The notes beneath the pieces are model-generated. The model searched no databases. It saw only the letters and a program-made list of their open reading frames with translations, and had not been told where the DNA came from. 64,000 nucleotides of DNA, taken from the NCBI RefSeq assembly GCF_004340685.1, contig NZ_SLUN01000005.1:83621-147620 (forward strand). Direction: 5' to 3'. Of this stretch, positions 25,951 to 34,438 are shown one piece after another. A program made the translations under genes and the position numbers. The number at the start of each line of letters is the position of its first letter. Position 1 is the first letter of the stretch. The DNA is from Hydrogenispora ethanolica (lineage in GTDB: Bacteria > Bacillota > UBA4882 > UBA8346).

Positions 25951-27237
25951 ATGATGTTCAAAAAAAATTGGCTTGTGCTCGCCTTCCTGCTCGTTCTGGC
26001 CATTTTGCCGGTGGGGGCGGCTGCCGCCGAGTCGCAGATTGAGCGGACCACCGTCAGCGGAATGACGATCTTACTAGAGCAGACGCCGTCCGAGGTGGTG
26101 GAGATCGCCCTGCTCCTCAAGTCGGGGAGCGGACTCGACCCGGCGGGCCGGAAAGGCGCCGCCCAGATCATGAATAACCTGGTGATGTTGCGCCTGAACT
26201 ACGGTGGTAGCGGAAAAGGCCTGGGCGATGTCGCGGTGGAGACGCAGCCGGATTATACTCTGATCCGGATCCGCACCACGGCGGCCAAGGCCGGCGACGC
26301 CTTGAACGAGATTAAAGCGCTGCTCAGCTATCCGCTGTACAGCTATGACGTGATCGCCGATCTGAAAAAACTCTACGCCGTGGACCTCAAGGCGCTGCCG
26401 GCGCTGACCAAGAGCTATTACGAGTTTAACCGCGAGTTTTACGGGGCGGATCATGCGTATAACAACGAGCTGGTCCCCGAGGCCCTGGCCAAGGTGAGCG
26501 GCACCGACGTCTATCAGTGGTACCGCCGCACCTATCAACCGGGCAACGCTTTGCTCTCGATCTCCGGCGGCTATGACAAGAGCCTGGCCGAAGTGGAGAA
26601 ACTCTTCGCCAATCTGCGGACCGAACCGGTGGATCACCGCCTCTTCATCGATCCGGTGGTGATCCCGAAGACCCGCCGGCTGGACCGGGTCGACCCGAAT
26701 GGCCGGGTGACCTCCGTCACCATCGGCTTTTCAGGCCCCCGGCTGCAGGATCCCGAGTTTCCGGCCTTCCGGATCATCGCGTATTACCTGGAGGAGTATC
26801 AGCACTATTTCCAGGAGCTGCGAGTCAAGCAAGCCCTGTTCTATACCAGCCAGGTGATGTACGATTACTTGGAAAAACCCAAAGCGCCGGCCATCGTTTT
26901 TGTGACCATGACGGACCGGGAATCCTTGCCGAAGGTGGAAGCGGAGACGTTGCGGATCATCAGGGAATTGGCCACGGAGGGGATCCCCCAGGCGGAGATC
27001 GGCAAGGTGGTGGCGGCGATTCGGGCGGAGATGGAAGCCCGGCGCAAAGACGGCAAAGGGCTGGCCCTGCGCAATCTGCTCAGTTTTTACCTGGAAAGCC
27101 GGCTGGTCTACGATGATCAGCTCCTGCCCAGGCTGGAACGGGTGACGACCGCGGAGATCCAAAAGGCGGCGGCCAAGTACTTGCAAAACTATATCCGGGT
27201 GGCTTACATTCCGGAACAGCCGGCCGAGAATTTCTAA
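25951..27237 (+). CDS. secreted M16-like peptidase partner lacking the zinc motif
   Basis: The 428-residue product has a signal peptide (to about 27) and M16-like structure, with VSGMTILLEQTPSEVVEIALLLKSGSG and the C-terminal half. At the zinc-site position it reads KGAAQIMNNLVM instead of HxxEH, so it cannot bind zinc in the usual way. Non-catalytic M16 subunits pair with active ones in bacteria, mitochondria and chloroplasts. It lies 18 bp after the active gene and ends at a very strong terminator. Confidence 0.86.
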   Translation: MMFKKNWLVLAFLLVLAILPVGAAAAESQIERTTVSGMTILLEQTPSEVVEIALLLKSGSGLDPAGRKGAAQIMNNLVMLRLNYGGSGKGLGDVAVETQPDYTLIRIRTTAAKAGDALNEIKALLSYPLYSYDVIADLKKLYAVDLKALPALTKSYYEFNREFYGADHAYNNELVPEALAKVSGTDVYQWYRRTYQPGNALLSISGGYDKSLAEVEKLFANLRTEPVDHRLFIDPVVIPKTRRLDRVDPNGRVTSVTIGFSGPRLQDPEFPAFRIIAYYLEEYQHYFQELRVKQALFYTSQVMYDYLEKPKAPAIVFVTMTDRESLPKVEAETLRIIRELATEGIPQAEIGKVVAAIRAEMEARRKDGKGLALRNLLSFYLESRLVYDDQLLPRLERVTTAEIQKAAAKYLQNYIRVAYIPEQPAENF

Positions 27238-27257
27238 ACCAATCGTTCTCCAACGCT

Positions 27258-27297
27258 ATCGAGGGGGCGGCCCATGGGGCCGCCCCCTCGATGTTTT
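27258..27297 (+). terminator. strong intrinsic terminator after the M16 operon
   Basis: ATCGAGGGGGCGGC and GCCGCCCCCTCGAT form a stem of 14 bp or more, followed by GTTTTC. Confidence 0.9.
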
Positions 27298-27375
27298 CCC
27301 GTACGGTAAGGTATTGCCGTGTCGCTGCCGGAGAATCCGATGGAGGGGAAGAATCGTTAACCTTAAAAAATGTGG

Positions 27376-27406
27376 TTGACAAGATAATATTAACCATGTT
27401 AATATT
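27376..27406 (+). promoter_or_regulatory. promoter and MarR operator of the regulator gene
   Basis: TTGACA (27376-27381) and TAATAT (27400-27405) are 18 bp apart. A perfect inverted repeat, AATATTAAC then CAT then GTTAATATT (27386-27406), spans the spacer and -10. This placement fits autorepression by the downstream MarR-family protein. Confidence 0.82.
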
Positions 27407-27436
27407 TACTCAAGTTCCAATAAAGGAGTGGATCAA

Positions 27437-27979
27437 TTGAAGAGCAGTAATTTGGAGCGGGTATCCAAACTGTTCTGTCAGGCCATCAGTTTTCGCATAC
27501 TCCGGCCTTCATTGGAGAAGCTGGCCAAGGACGAGCTCACCGAGGTGCAACTTTCCTGCCTGCGTTTTGCGCACCTGCATCCGGAACCATCGGTGGGGGA
27601 GATTGCCGAGGGCCTCGGCATCAGCAACGCGGCCAGCGCCAAATTGATCGATCGCCTGGTGAAAAAGTTCCTCCTGACCCGGGAGGAAGATCCGGTGGAC
27701 CGCCGGGTGCTCAAGATCAAACTGACTCCGGAAAGCCGTCGGCTATTGGAGGAAATCTACCGGATCGAGCACGAACAATTCGAAACCCTCTTCGGAGCGA
27801 TGCCGGAAGCCGACCGCAAGGCGTTGGAACAAGGATTGAGCAGCTTTCTGCGGGCGGCAATCCAAGCGCCCGAGCAGCTCGAAGCGATCTGCCTGCGCTG
27901 CGGCTGGACCCATGACCTGGAATGCCATGGCAACCAAATCTTCCGCGCGTTGACGGGACACGATAAAGAGAAGGTGTGA
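27437..27979 (+). CDS. MarR-family regulator with a C-terminal Cys/His cluster
   Basis: The 180-residue product has a winged helix-turn-helix (LTEVQLSCLRFAHLHPEPSVGEIAEGLGISNAASAKLIDRLV, then the DRRVLKIKLT wing). It ends with CLRCGWTHDLECHGN, a CxxC plus Cys/His cluster beyond the usual MarR length, which may bind metal or sense redox state. A TTG at 27437 follows AAAGGAG by 8 nt and is preferred over the GTG at 27428, which lies in the site itself. Downstream are superoxide reductase and ferritin genes, so an oxidative or metal signal is plausible. Confidence 0.85.
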   Translation: MKSSNLERVSKLFCQAISFRILRPSLEKLAKDELTEVQLSCLRFAHLHPEPSVGEIAEGLGISNAASAKLIDRLVKKFLLTREEDPVDRRVLKIKLTPESRRLLEEIYRIEHEQFETLFGAMPEADRKALEQGLSSFLRAAIQAPEQLEAICLRCGWTHDLECHGNQIFRALTGHDKEKV

Positions 27980-28168
27980 TTTCCGTTCGCGGTTTATTCA
28001 ATGTGGTTCATTATTATCTTGGTTTACGATTAGGCGAACGGCCGAACGGCAGGGTTGGATTTGCCGGTTCGGAGGTTTCCGCGACATATTCGGAATGACG
28101 GGGACGTAAATTGGGGAAGGATCAATTTTTGACTATCCATTAAATCAATACGAAAGGGGACATTCAAA

Positions 28169-28543
28169 ATGGCGAAACGGTTGGAGATTTACAAGTGCGA
28201 GGTCTGTGGAAACATGGTCGAGGTGGTTCACGCCGGGGACGGACAGCTGGTCTGCTGTAATCAGCCCATGAAGCTGATCGTCGAAAACACGGTGGATGCG
28301 GCCAAGGAAAAGCATGTGCCGGTCATTGAGAAGGTCGAGGGCGGTTACTTGGTGAAGGTCGGCAGCGTTACCCATCCGATGGAGGAGAAACACTATATCG
28401 AATGGATCGAATTGATCGCCGACGGCAGGGCCTACCGGAAGTTCCTAAAACCGGGCGAGGCTCCCGAAGCCTTCTTCGCGGTCGACGCGGCCGATGTCAC
28501 CGCCAGAGAGTATTGTAATATCCACGGTTTATGGAAAGCCTAA
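28169..28543 (+). CDS. dfx: desulfoferrodoxin (superoxide reductase)
   Basis: The 124-residue product has the N-terminal rubredoxin-like centre I ([12 protein letters not shown] and CCNQPM, Cys4) and the neelaredoxin-like centre II with [19 protein letters not shown] and CNIHGLW, which supply the His4Cys iron site. It reduces superoxide to peroxide in anaerobes without making oxygen. It is followed by ferritin after 45 bp. Confidence 0.96.
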   Translation: MAKRLEIYKCEVCGNMVEVVHAGDGQLVCCNQPMKLIVENTVDAAKEKHVPVIEKVEGGYLVKVGSVTHPMEEKHYIEWIELIADGRAYRKFLKPGEAPEAFFAVDAADVTAREYCNIHGLWKA

Positions 28544-28588
28544 CTTCATCCGCGCAATGATAAACCTTAGAACAGGCAGGTGATTGGG

Positions 28589-29077
28589 ATGGTATCGACG
28601 AAACTATTGGAGGCGCTCAACGGACAGATCCGGCTGGAGATGGAGTCTTCCCAACTGTATTTGGCCATGGCCGCTTACTTTCATGACCGGAATTTGGACG
28701 GAATGGCGCAATGGATGCGGGCGCAGTCCAGCGAGGAATATGGCCACGCCATGCGGATCTTCGACCACTTGCGGGACCGCGGCAGCCGGATCCGGCTGGA
28801 AGGCCTGAGCCAGCCCAAAGGGGAATGGACTTCGCCGCTCGAAGCCTTTGAGGAGGCCTACCGCCATGAACAGTTCATCACCGGCAAAATCAACGACCTG
28901 GTGAAACTGGCCGCCGCCGAGTCCGATTATCCGGCCGGGATCATGCTGCAGTGGTTCGTCTCCGAACAGGTGGAGGAGGAGAGTTCCGTCTCCAAAGTCG
29001 TCCAGCAGTTGAAGCTGATCGGCAACTCCGGTTCCGGGCTGGTCATGCTCGACCGGCAGTTGGGGAAACGTTCCTAG
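28589..29077 (+). CDS. ferritin-like iron storage protein
   Basis: The 162-residue four-helix protein matches prokaryotic non-haem ferritin: LNGQIRLEMESSQLYLAMAAYF, SSEEYGHAMRIFDHL, and the fourth helix WFVSEQVEEESSVSKVVQQLKL. The ferroxidase ligands (Glu in EMESS, EEYGH, EQVEEE) are visible. It stores iron as a ferric core and limits Fenton chemistry. ATG 28589 follows GGCAGGTGAT. It pairs functionally with the superoxide reductase upstream. Confidence 0.93.
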   Translation: MVSTKLLEALNGQIRLEMESSQLYLAMAAYFHDRNLDGMAQWMRAQSSEEYGHAMRIFDHLRDRGSRIRLEGLSQPKGEWTSPLEAFEEAYRHEQFITGKINDLVKLAAAESDYPAGIMLQWFVSEQVEEESSVSKVVQQLKLIGNSGSGLVMLDRQLGKRS

Positions 29078-29113
29078 CGCTTCGAAGGCTTCGAACGGGC
29101 GATTCTCCGTACC

Positions 29114-29154
29114 AAAGACCGCCTCAAGCTTATAAGCGGCGGTCTTTTATTTTT
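29114..29154 (+). terminator. intrinsic terminator after ferritin
   Basis: AAAGACCGCC and GGCGGTCTTT form a 10-bp stem, followed by TATTTTTG. Confidence 0.9.
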
Positions 29155-29296
29155 GCGCCGCCGCCGGGGGGCCGGCATATCATAAAGAGGATGAAACGAT
29201 CAGCGTTCGAGCTTTCTTCGGGGCTGGGAAACCGGGTGGTGGAAAATACCAGCGTCCAAACAGAACATATCGACATGGGGCGAAAGGAGTGGCGGC

Positions 29297-30163
29297 ATGA
29301 ACACGGCCAACGAAGGGGAAGCCTGCTGGTGCGGGAGCGGCCTGGCTTACGCCGAATGCCATCGGGAGATCGAACGGAAAGCGGAGGAGTACCGCAAGAA
29401 AGGCTGGCTGATCCCGGGGCGGGGGATGATCAAGACTCCGGCGCAGCTGGCCGGGATCCGGGAGAGCGGCCGGTTGACCCGGCGGATCCTGGACCTGGTG
29501 GGAGCGGAGATCCGGCCGGGAGTTACCACCGCCGCGCTCGACCGCTGGGTCCACCGGTACACGCTGGAGCAGGGAGCCTATCCGGCGCCACTGGGCTACC
29601 GGGGTTTCCCCAAAAGCGTTTGCATCTCGGTGAACGAGGTCATCTGCCACGGGATTCCCGACGAGCGACAGGTTTTGCGCGAAGGGGACATCGTGAATAT
29701 CGACGTCACCACGATTTTGAATGGCTTTTACGCCGATGCCAGCCGGATGTACTCGGTCGGCGCGGTGAGTCCCGCCGCCGCGCGGCTGGTGCGGGTGGCC
29801 AAGGAAGCGATGGAGAGGGGGATCGCTCAAGTCAAACCGTTCCAGCCTTTGGACGGCATCGGTAACGCCATCGAGCCGTTCGTCCGTTCCCACGGCTACT
29901 CGGTGGTCCGCGATCTGGGAGGACACGGCGTGGGGCTAGCCTTTCATGAAGCACTGCATGTCGACCACTTCGCCAAACGGAGCTCCGGTTATCTCCTCCT
30001 GCCGGGGATGGTCTTCACCGTTGAGCCGATGATCAATGCCGGAGGCCCCGACTGCCGCTATCTGGATGACGGTTGGACGGTGCTCACCCGCGACGGCGCG
30101 CTCTCGGCCCAATGGGAACATACGGTGGCGGTGACCCGCGACGGGGTGGAGATCCTGACCTGA
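29297..30163 (+). CDS. map: type I methionine aminopeptidase with an N-terminal SEC-C zinc motif
   Basis: The 288-residue product begins with a SEC-C-like motif (CWCGSGLAYAECH), then the pita-bread MAP domain: KTPAQLAGIRESGRL, the metal ligands in NIDVTTILNGFYADASRMY, the His site GHGVGLAFHEALHV, and the Glu ligands in VFTVEPMIN and QWEHTVAV. It removes initiator methionine in the cytoplasm. SEC-C extensions mark the MAP subgroup thought to dock on ribosomes. AAAGGAGTGGCGGC precedes the ATG. It is monocistronic, outside the ribosomal operon. Confidence 0.94.
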   Translation: MNTANEGEACWCGSGLAYAECHREIERKAEEYRKKGWLIPGRGMIKTPAQLAGIRESGRLTRRILDLVGAEIRPGVTTAALDRWVHRYTLEQGAYPAPLGYRGFPKSVCISVNEVICHGIPDERQVLREGDIVNIDVTTILNGFYADASRMYSVGAVSPAAARLVRVAKEAMERGIAQVKPFQPLDGIGNAIEPFVRSHGYSVVRDLGGHGVGLAFHEALHVDHFAKRSSGYLLLPGMVFTVEPMINAGGPDCRYLDDGWTVLTRDGALSAQWEHTVAVTRDGVEILT

Positions 30164-30232
30164 GCCGGCCGCGGCCAATGAATGGGATCCAGCCGGTCCG
30201 GGCATGCTATCGGGGTCAGGGGGAGTGCGCCG

Positions 30233-30730
30233 ATGTTGCCGGGAATCCCTTTACCCTACTATTATCCGGCTTTCGCACTGATGATGGTGGCCATCACCGT
30301 GATCTTTGTCCCCAGGGAAGAGTATGGCCGGCTGTTCTGGGTCAGCTTGGTCTGGGGTTATCTCGGGAGCCTGGTCTTCGCGTATGTCTGCGTCGAACGG
30401 CTGCGGCTGTTCGAATGGCGGTACATTGAAGAGCTGAAGGCGTTTGGCCACCCCCATTGGCTGGCGCTGTCCTGGCTGTTGGCGGTGATGCTGTTTCTGC
30501 AGTTTCTGCCGACGCGCAAGGAGATTTATGTATTTCCGTTGTACCTGTTGACTTTCTCCGTGGCCAGCGGCGCGCTGGACGCCAATTTTCACCAGCTGGG
30601 ACTCCTGGAATATCACCATTGGCATCCGTTCTTCCGTTTCTTGATCGCATTGGGCTGGTTTTACGGAGCAGCCCGCCACCAGTGGCGCCTGGACCGGCGA
30701 CCGACCCGCGATCGCCTGGAGCCGCTTTGA
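30233..30730 (+). CDS. membrane protein of unknown function (about five helices)
   Basis: The 165-residue product is strongly hydrophobic with about five predicted membrane helices (PAFALMMVAITVIFV, WVSLVWGYLGSLVFAYVCV, LALSWLLAVMLFLQFL, VFPLYLLTFSVASGAL, FFRFLIALGWFYGA). It has short charged loops such as PREEYGR and PTRKEIY. The plan resembles small membrane proteins of spore-formers, but I do not recognise the family. ATG 30233 follows a G-rich GGGGGAG site. A strong terminator follows. Confidence 0.7.
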   Translation: MLPGIPLPYYYPAFALMMVAITVIFVPREEYGRLFWVSLVWGYLGSLVFAYVCVERLRLFEWRYIEELKAFGHPHWLALSWLLAVMLFLQFLPTRKEIYVFPLYLLTFSVASGALDANFHQLGLLEYHHWHPFFRFLIALGWFYGAARHQWRLDRRPTRDRLEPL

Positions 30731-30760
30731 AAACAGGCGGACGCCTGAAACCGTTTTTAA

Positions 30761-30789
30761 AAAAACCGCTCACGGGAGCGGTTTTTTTG
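30761..30789 (+). terminator. intrinsic terminator after the membrane protein gene
   Basis: AAAACCGCTC and GGAGCGGTTTT pair around a short loop, followed by TTT. Confidence 0.9.
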
Positions 30790-30915
30790 CGGGCGCCGGC
30801 GGGCGGGGCGGACCATTGCGGGGAGCGCATGCGCTCCGGCGTTGCATAAAAATGAAGGAAAACAGCGCAGGGTCTCGAATAGACCAACAGTTGTCTCGGA
30901 TCGCCCGAGCGGCGT

Positions 30916-31441
30916 GGATAGGATGTTATAGGCCATCTAACGAACGAAATTGAGTTCATTTTGCGTAAAATATTTAAAAGTGATCTTGTAAACTCATGCG
31001 TAACAAGGTTATACAGAGACGTTTTTAGAATCAAACTGATCCTTGCCGCGCTGATTGTCTAAAAACTGACCTCTCCCCCTGTCCCCTCCCCGGCGGTATT
31101 TCATCCGTGAACCGCCGGACTCTATCCTTCCTGGACATGGCCCGGCGAAGTTATTTCTGATGGTAGACTCGACGGGGAGGGGTGGATTGCCACAAATTAT
31201 TGCGCCCATTTTGGGGTTTTATCTTTGGCCTATTTCCGTTTGATTCACGTAAAAACTTACCTTGTTGCATAAACATTGGCCCTCGTTTCAAGCGATTGAC
31301 CCCTCCCCGTCGAAATGTCTATCTGAATTCGCTTCGCCGGGGAGGGGACCGGGGAGAGGTCGCTTTTGGACTTGCTTTATCTCTCTATTGATCTCCAAAA
31401 ACCTTTTTGGTTCCGGCTTCGCCGGGATAGGATCTTATAGG
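30916..31441. repeat. nested inverted-repeat region bounded by a 17-bp direct repeat
   Basis: GGATAGGATGTTATAGG (30916-30932) recurs with one change at 31425-31441. Between them are two nested inverted pairs: GTCTAAAAACTGACCTCTCC (31057) with GGAGAGGTCGCTTTTGGAC, extended by GTCCCCTCCCCGGCG (31081) with CGCCGGGGAGGGGAC (31335), and, inside, TCGACGGGGAGGGGT with ACCCCTCCCCGTCGA (31169 and 31298). There is no credible gene. It looks like a decayed palindromic mobile element. Confidence 0.65.
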
Positions 31442-31457
31442 GAAAGGCGGAGACCGG

Positions 31458-32576
31458 ATGGTAAAGAAAGAATTGGCGCTCCTGGCCGAACTGGTCAATA
31501 TCGATTCGGGGACCGGAGACCGCGAAGGCTTGCAACGGGTCGCGGCGGTTCTGGAACGGGAAGTTTCGGATCTCGGCCTTTCCTGGGAGACGCTTGAGGC
31601 CGGGAACGGTTCCCTGCATTATGTGGCGCGGCGCGGTCACGGCGCGCCGCTGTTGCTCATCGCCCACCTGGATACGGTGTTCGCCAGGGGCACGGCCGCC
31701 GCGCGGAGCTTCCGCAGCGCCGGGGAACGGGCCCTGGGGCCGGGCGTGGCGGATTGCAAAGCGGGCGTGGTGACGATCCTCGGCGCCTTGGCCAAGTTGG
31801 CGGAGGTTGGCTGGCCGGACCGGGAATTGATCTGCCTTTTCAATTCGGATGAGGAGATCGGATCGCCGGGATCGCGGGAGATCATTGAGCGGTTGGCCCG
31901 GGGGGCCGTTGCGGCGCTGGTGGTGGAGCCGGCCGACGGCGAGAGCTTGATCGTGGCCCGCAAGGGAATCGGCCGGTTTGTGCTGCGGGTGACCGGCAAG
32001 GCGGCCCACTCCGGCGCCAATTATTCCGAAGGCTGCAACGCAGTACTCGAGCTGGCCCATAAGATCATCGATATTCAGAGCCTGACCGACCTGGCGGCCG
32101 GCGTCACCCTTAACGTGGGGGTGGTCCAGGGCGGGCAACGCCCCAACATCGTACCGGATCTGGCGGTGGCCGAGATCGATCTCCGGACGGTCCGGCCCGG
32201 CCAGGAGACGCGGGTCATGGCGGAGTTGCGGCGGATCGCCCGGGAATGCCGGGTGCCCGGCACCCGGGCCACCTTGAGCGGCGGGATCACCCGGCCGCCC
32301 ATGCCCGCCAGTCCCGCCGGCCGGCGGTTGTTTGAGGAATTTCAAAAGGCCGCCCGGGGATTGGGGTTCGAATTGACCGCCTGCGAATCGGGCGGGGGCT
32401 CCGACGCCAATCTGGTGGCGGCGCTGGGAATCCCGGTCATCGACGGCGTCGGTCCGAGCGGCGGCGGCTATCACTCTGAGACGGAATACCTGGAGATCCC
32501 CAGCCTTTTCCGGCGGATCGACCTGCTGGCGGAGGTCCTGGGGCGCCCCGGGGCGTTTCCGGCCGCCCCGCTTTGA
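31458..32576 (+). CDS. M20-family zinc peptidase (carboxypeptidase G2/ArgE-like)
   Basis: The 372-residue product carries the M20 active site: LLLIAHLDTVF, GPGVADCKAGVV, and FNSDEEIGSPGSRE with the catalytic Glu pair. A lid domain follows, then a C-terminal GPSGGGYHSETEYLEI His segment. The architecture is closest to glutamate carboxypeptidases (CPG2 type), which cleave C-terminal glutamate or N-acyl amino acids. No signal peptide is visible, so it is probably cytoplasmic. AAAGGCGGAG precedes the ATG. It is followed by DUF554 after 39 bp. Confidence 0.88.
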   Translation: MVKKELALLAELVNIDSGTGDREGLQRVAAVLEREVSDLGLSWETLEAGNGSLHYVARRGHGAPLLLIAHLDTVFARGTAAARSFRSAGERALGPGVADCKAGVVTILGALAKLAEVGWPDRELICLFNSDEEIGSPGSREIIERLARGAVAALVVEPADGESLIVARKGIGRFVLRVTGKAAHSGANYSEGCNAVLELAHKIIDIQSLTDLAAGVTLNVGVVQGGQRPNIVPDLAVAEIDLRTVRPGQETRVMAELRRIARECRVPGTRATLSGGITRPPMPASPAGRRLFEEFQKAARGLGFELTACESGGGSDANLVAALGIPVIDGVGPSGGGYHSETEYLEIPSLFRRIDLLAEVLGRPGAFPAAPL

Positions 32577-32615
32577 TGGGAACCGGGTAACATTGACGAC
32601 GCACAAGGAGTTTTC

Positions 32616-33287
32616 ATGGGTACGATTATCAACGTGATTGCAATTCTGATCGGCGGCGCGGTGGGGCTGCTCTTCCGGGAGAAATTCCCGGAGCGGGTGA
32701 CGCAGACGGCGTTGCAAGTGATGGGACTCTTCACGATGCTGGTCGGCATCAGCATGGCCCTGCAGGGCAAGGAGCTGATCCTGGTCCTGGTGAGCCTGGC
32801 GGTCGGGGCGATGCTGGGCGAGTGGATCAATATCGAGGCGCGGCTGGAGCAGTTGGGCGCCTGGATCGACGCCAGGCTGCCAGTGGCCGAGGGGAGTCCG
32901 GCGAAGGGCTTTATCTATGCCAGCCTGGTTTTTTGCGTGGGGTCGATGGCGATCGTCGGCAGCATCACCGACGGGGTGAAGGGCGATCATTCGATCCTGG
33001 TCACCAAAGCGATGATGGACGGGATCATCTCTATTCCCTTCGCCGCCGGCATGGGCGTCGGGGTCCTAGGCTCGGCGCTGTCGATCCTGATCTATCAGGG
33101 CGGACTGACGCTGCTCGCCTGGCAACTGCAGTCGCTGTTCACCGCCACCATGATTCGCGAATTGACGGCGGTCGGCGGAATCATCGTGATGGGGATCGGC
33201 GTCAACATCCTGGGTCTTCAGAAAGTGCGGGTCGGCAACTTCCTCCCGGCTTTATTGATTATCATTCTCATTTGTTATTTCCGGTAA
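32616..33287 (+). CDS. DUF554 family membrane protein
   Basis: The 223-residue product has about six membrane helices and the DUF554 features MGTIINVIAILIGGAVGLLFREKFPERV at the N terminus, VFCVGSMAIVGSITDGVKGD, and VGGIIVMGIGVNILGL near the end. This family is annotated as possible transporters; the substrate is unknown. It is likely co-transcribed with the M20 peptidase. Confidence 0.88.
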   Translation: MGTIINVIAILIGGAVGLLFREKFPERVTQTALQVMGLFTMLVGISMALQGKELILVLVSLAVGAMLGEWINIEARLEQLGAWIDARLPVAEGSPAKGFIYASLVFCVGSMAIVGSITDGVKGDHSILVTKAMMDGIISIPFAAGMGVGVLGSALSILIYQGGLTLLAWQLQSLFTATMIRELTAVGGIIVMGIGVNILGLQKVRVGNFLPALLIIILICYFR

Positions 33288-33364
33288 GTTAGTAATCCGG
33301 TGGTTAAAGGTGTGAATTACCATTTGGGAAAACGCGTTAAAGCATCGCAAACCACCGGAGCAGG

Positions 33365-33872
33365 TATGCAACGACACGATCTTGAATACGATTTGCGAAA
33401 AAACGGTGAGGCGTTCGTTATTTTTGCAATCTGAGTATCAAGTTAGCTCCGCAAGAAAATACGAAGGCCTGATAGGGGTTTGGACCTAACCCTCGCCCTT
33501 CCCTAGAGAAGTTGTTCAGGGAAGCCGATTCGACGGGAAAGGTAACCCATAGCCGCTGATCTCTAAATGCCTTTAATAGCGAAAGCATCGGTTTTTGCTT
33601 GAAAAAAATCATAAGACGTTGAAGGCTTTAGCTCTTAGAGTTCGAAGCCCAAGGTTACCCTTCCCCTTGAATCATCTTCTTTCATAGGCTGCTCCGGGGA
33701 AGGGCGAGGGTTAGGTCCATCGGCGTCAATGACTTATCCTTGAATTCCTTTTTTCAAAGTGACAAATAGGGCTCTCCCTACTTGGTGGTATAGAACAATA
33801 TGGTGTTTGTGGTGTAAACTTGATACTCAGATTTCGTAAATCATAACCATGAAGGATTCATGACGTTGCATA
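33365..33872. repeat. loop-conserved palindrome (family 2) split by an insertion
   Basis: The left part begins TATGCAACGACACGATC and carries GATTTGCGAAAAAACGGTGAGGCGTTCGTT. The right part reads TTTCGTAAATCATAACC and ends ATGACGTTGCATA. Together they match the intact palindromes at 45575 and 51684. The 33429-33832 element separates the halves. Confidence 0.82.
33429..33832. mobile_element. 404-bp inverted-repeat element inserted in a family 2 palindrome
   Basis: ATCTGAGTATCAAGTT (33429-33444) and AACTTGATACTCAGAT (33817-33832) are perfect 16-bp terminal inverted repeats. Imperfect 9-bp flanks (TTTTTGCAA and ATTTCGTAA) may be a decayed target duplication. Inside, GGACCTAACCCTCGCCCTTC near 33481 has its complement near 33700, and GGTAACCC has one near 33652, so the element folds back on itself. 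There is no transposase; it is a MITE-like element. Confidence 0.78.
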
Positions 33873-34058
33873 TAGGCAGGCGTCGAATGCTCCGTTGCAT
33901 AACGGGATTCTTTCATCCGGCGCGGGCGGATGAGATGACTTTTTTGAGGGGAACGGCCCGGTCCGGATGGCTAACCATGCGGACCGGGCCGTTTGATTGT
34001 GGGACGGACTTTGTCCCGGTGAGGCGGGACGATGAAGCGGGATGCACGGAGAGAAGGC

Positions 34059-34247
34059 GGGGATGTTTCCCGGAACCCTGGGGAAGCTTCCCGAAGCTTC
34101 ATGGATGCTTCCCGGAGGATTCGTCCTCTTTCCCGGAGGCTTGGGGAAGCATCCCGAAGCTTTGGTCCTTTATCCCGGAACCTCGGGGATAGTTCCCGAA
34201 GGCTCCGGGATGCTAGGATGATCTTTCGGGAAGAAAGGATCCCATGA
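34059..34247. repeat. 21-bp degenerate tandem array B (9 units)
   Basis: Nine successive 21-bp units start at 34059, 34080, 34101, 34122, 34143, 34164, 34185, 34206 and 34227. Typical units read GGGGAAGCATCCCGAAGCTT or GGGGATAGTTCCCGAAGGCT, with a GGG-N6/7-CCC dyad. The last unit already carries array C sequence (AAGGATCCCATGA), so B and C join in phase. Confidence 0.88.
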
Positions 34248-34438
34248 TCCTCTGAAAGGATCATGGGATCCCTTACAAGGATGAAGACCATCCCTTACAC
34301 GGATCATGGCATCCCTTACAAGGATCACAGGATCCTTTGAAAGGATCGAGGCATCCCTTACAAGGATGGCTTTCATCCTAACAAGGATGAAGAATATCCT
34401 AGTTGGACGGAAGACCATACCTTACACGAGGAGGGGAT
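34248..34438. repeat. 21-22-bp degenerate tandem array C (9 units)
   Basis: Units of 21 or 22 bp contain GGATCATGGCATCC-like dyads (GGAT-N6-ATCC) separated by CTTACAA or TTGAAA. They continue the period of array B without a gap but with a different sequence. Confidence 0.88.

Noticed and set aside
25951-27237. Second M16 gene as a decayed pseudogene
   Set aside because: It is full length with a signal peptide and no frameshift; loss of HxxEH is normal for non-catalytic M16 subunits.
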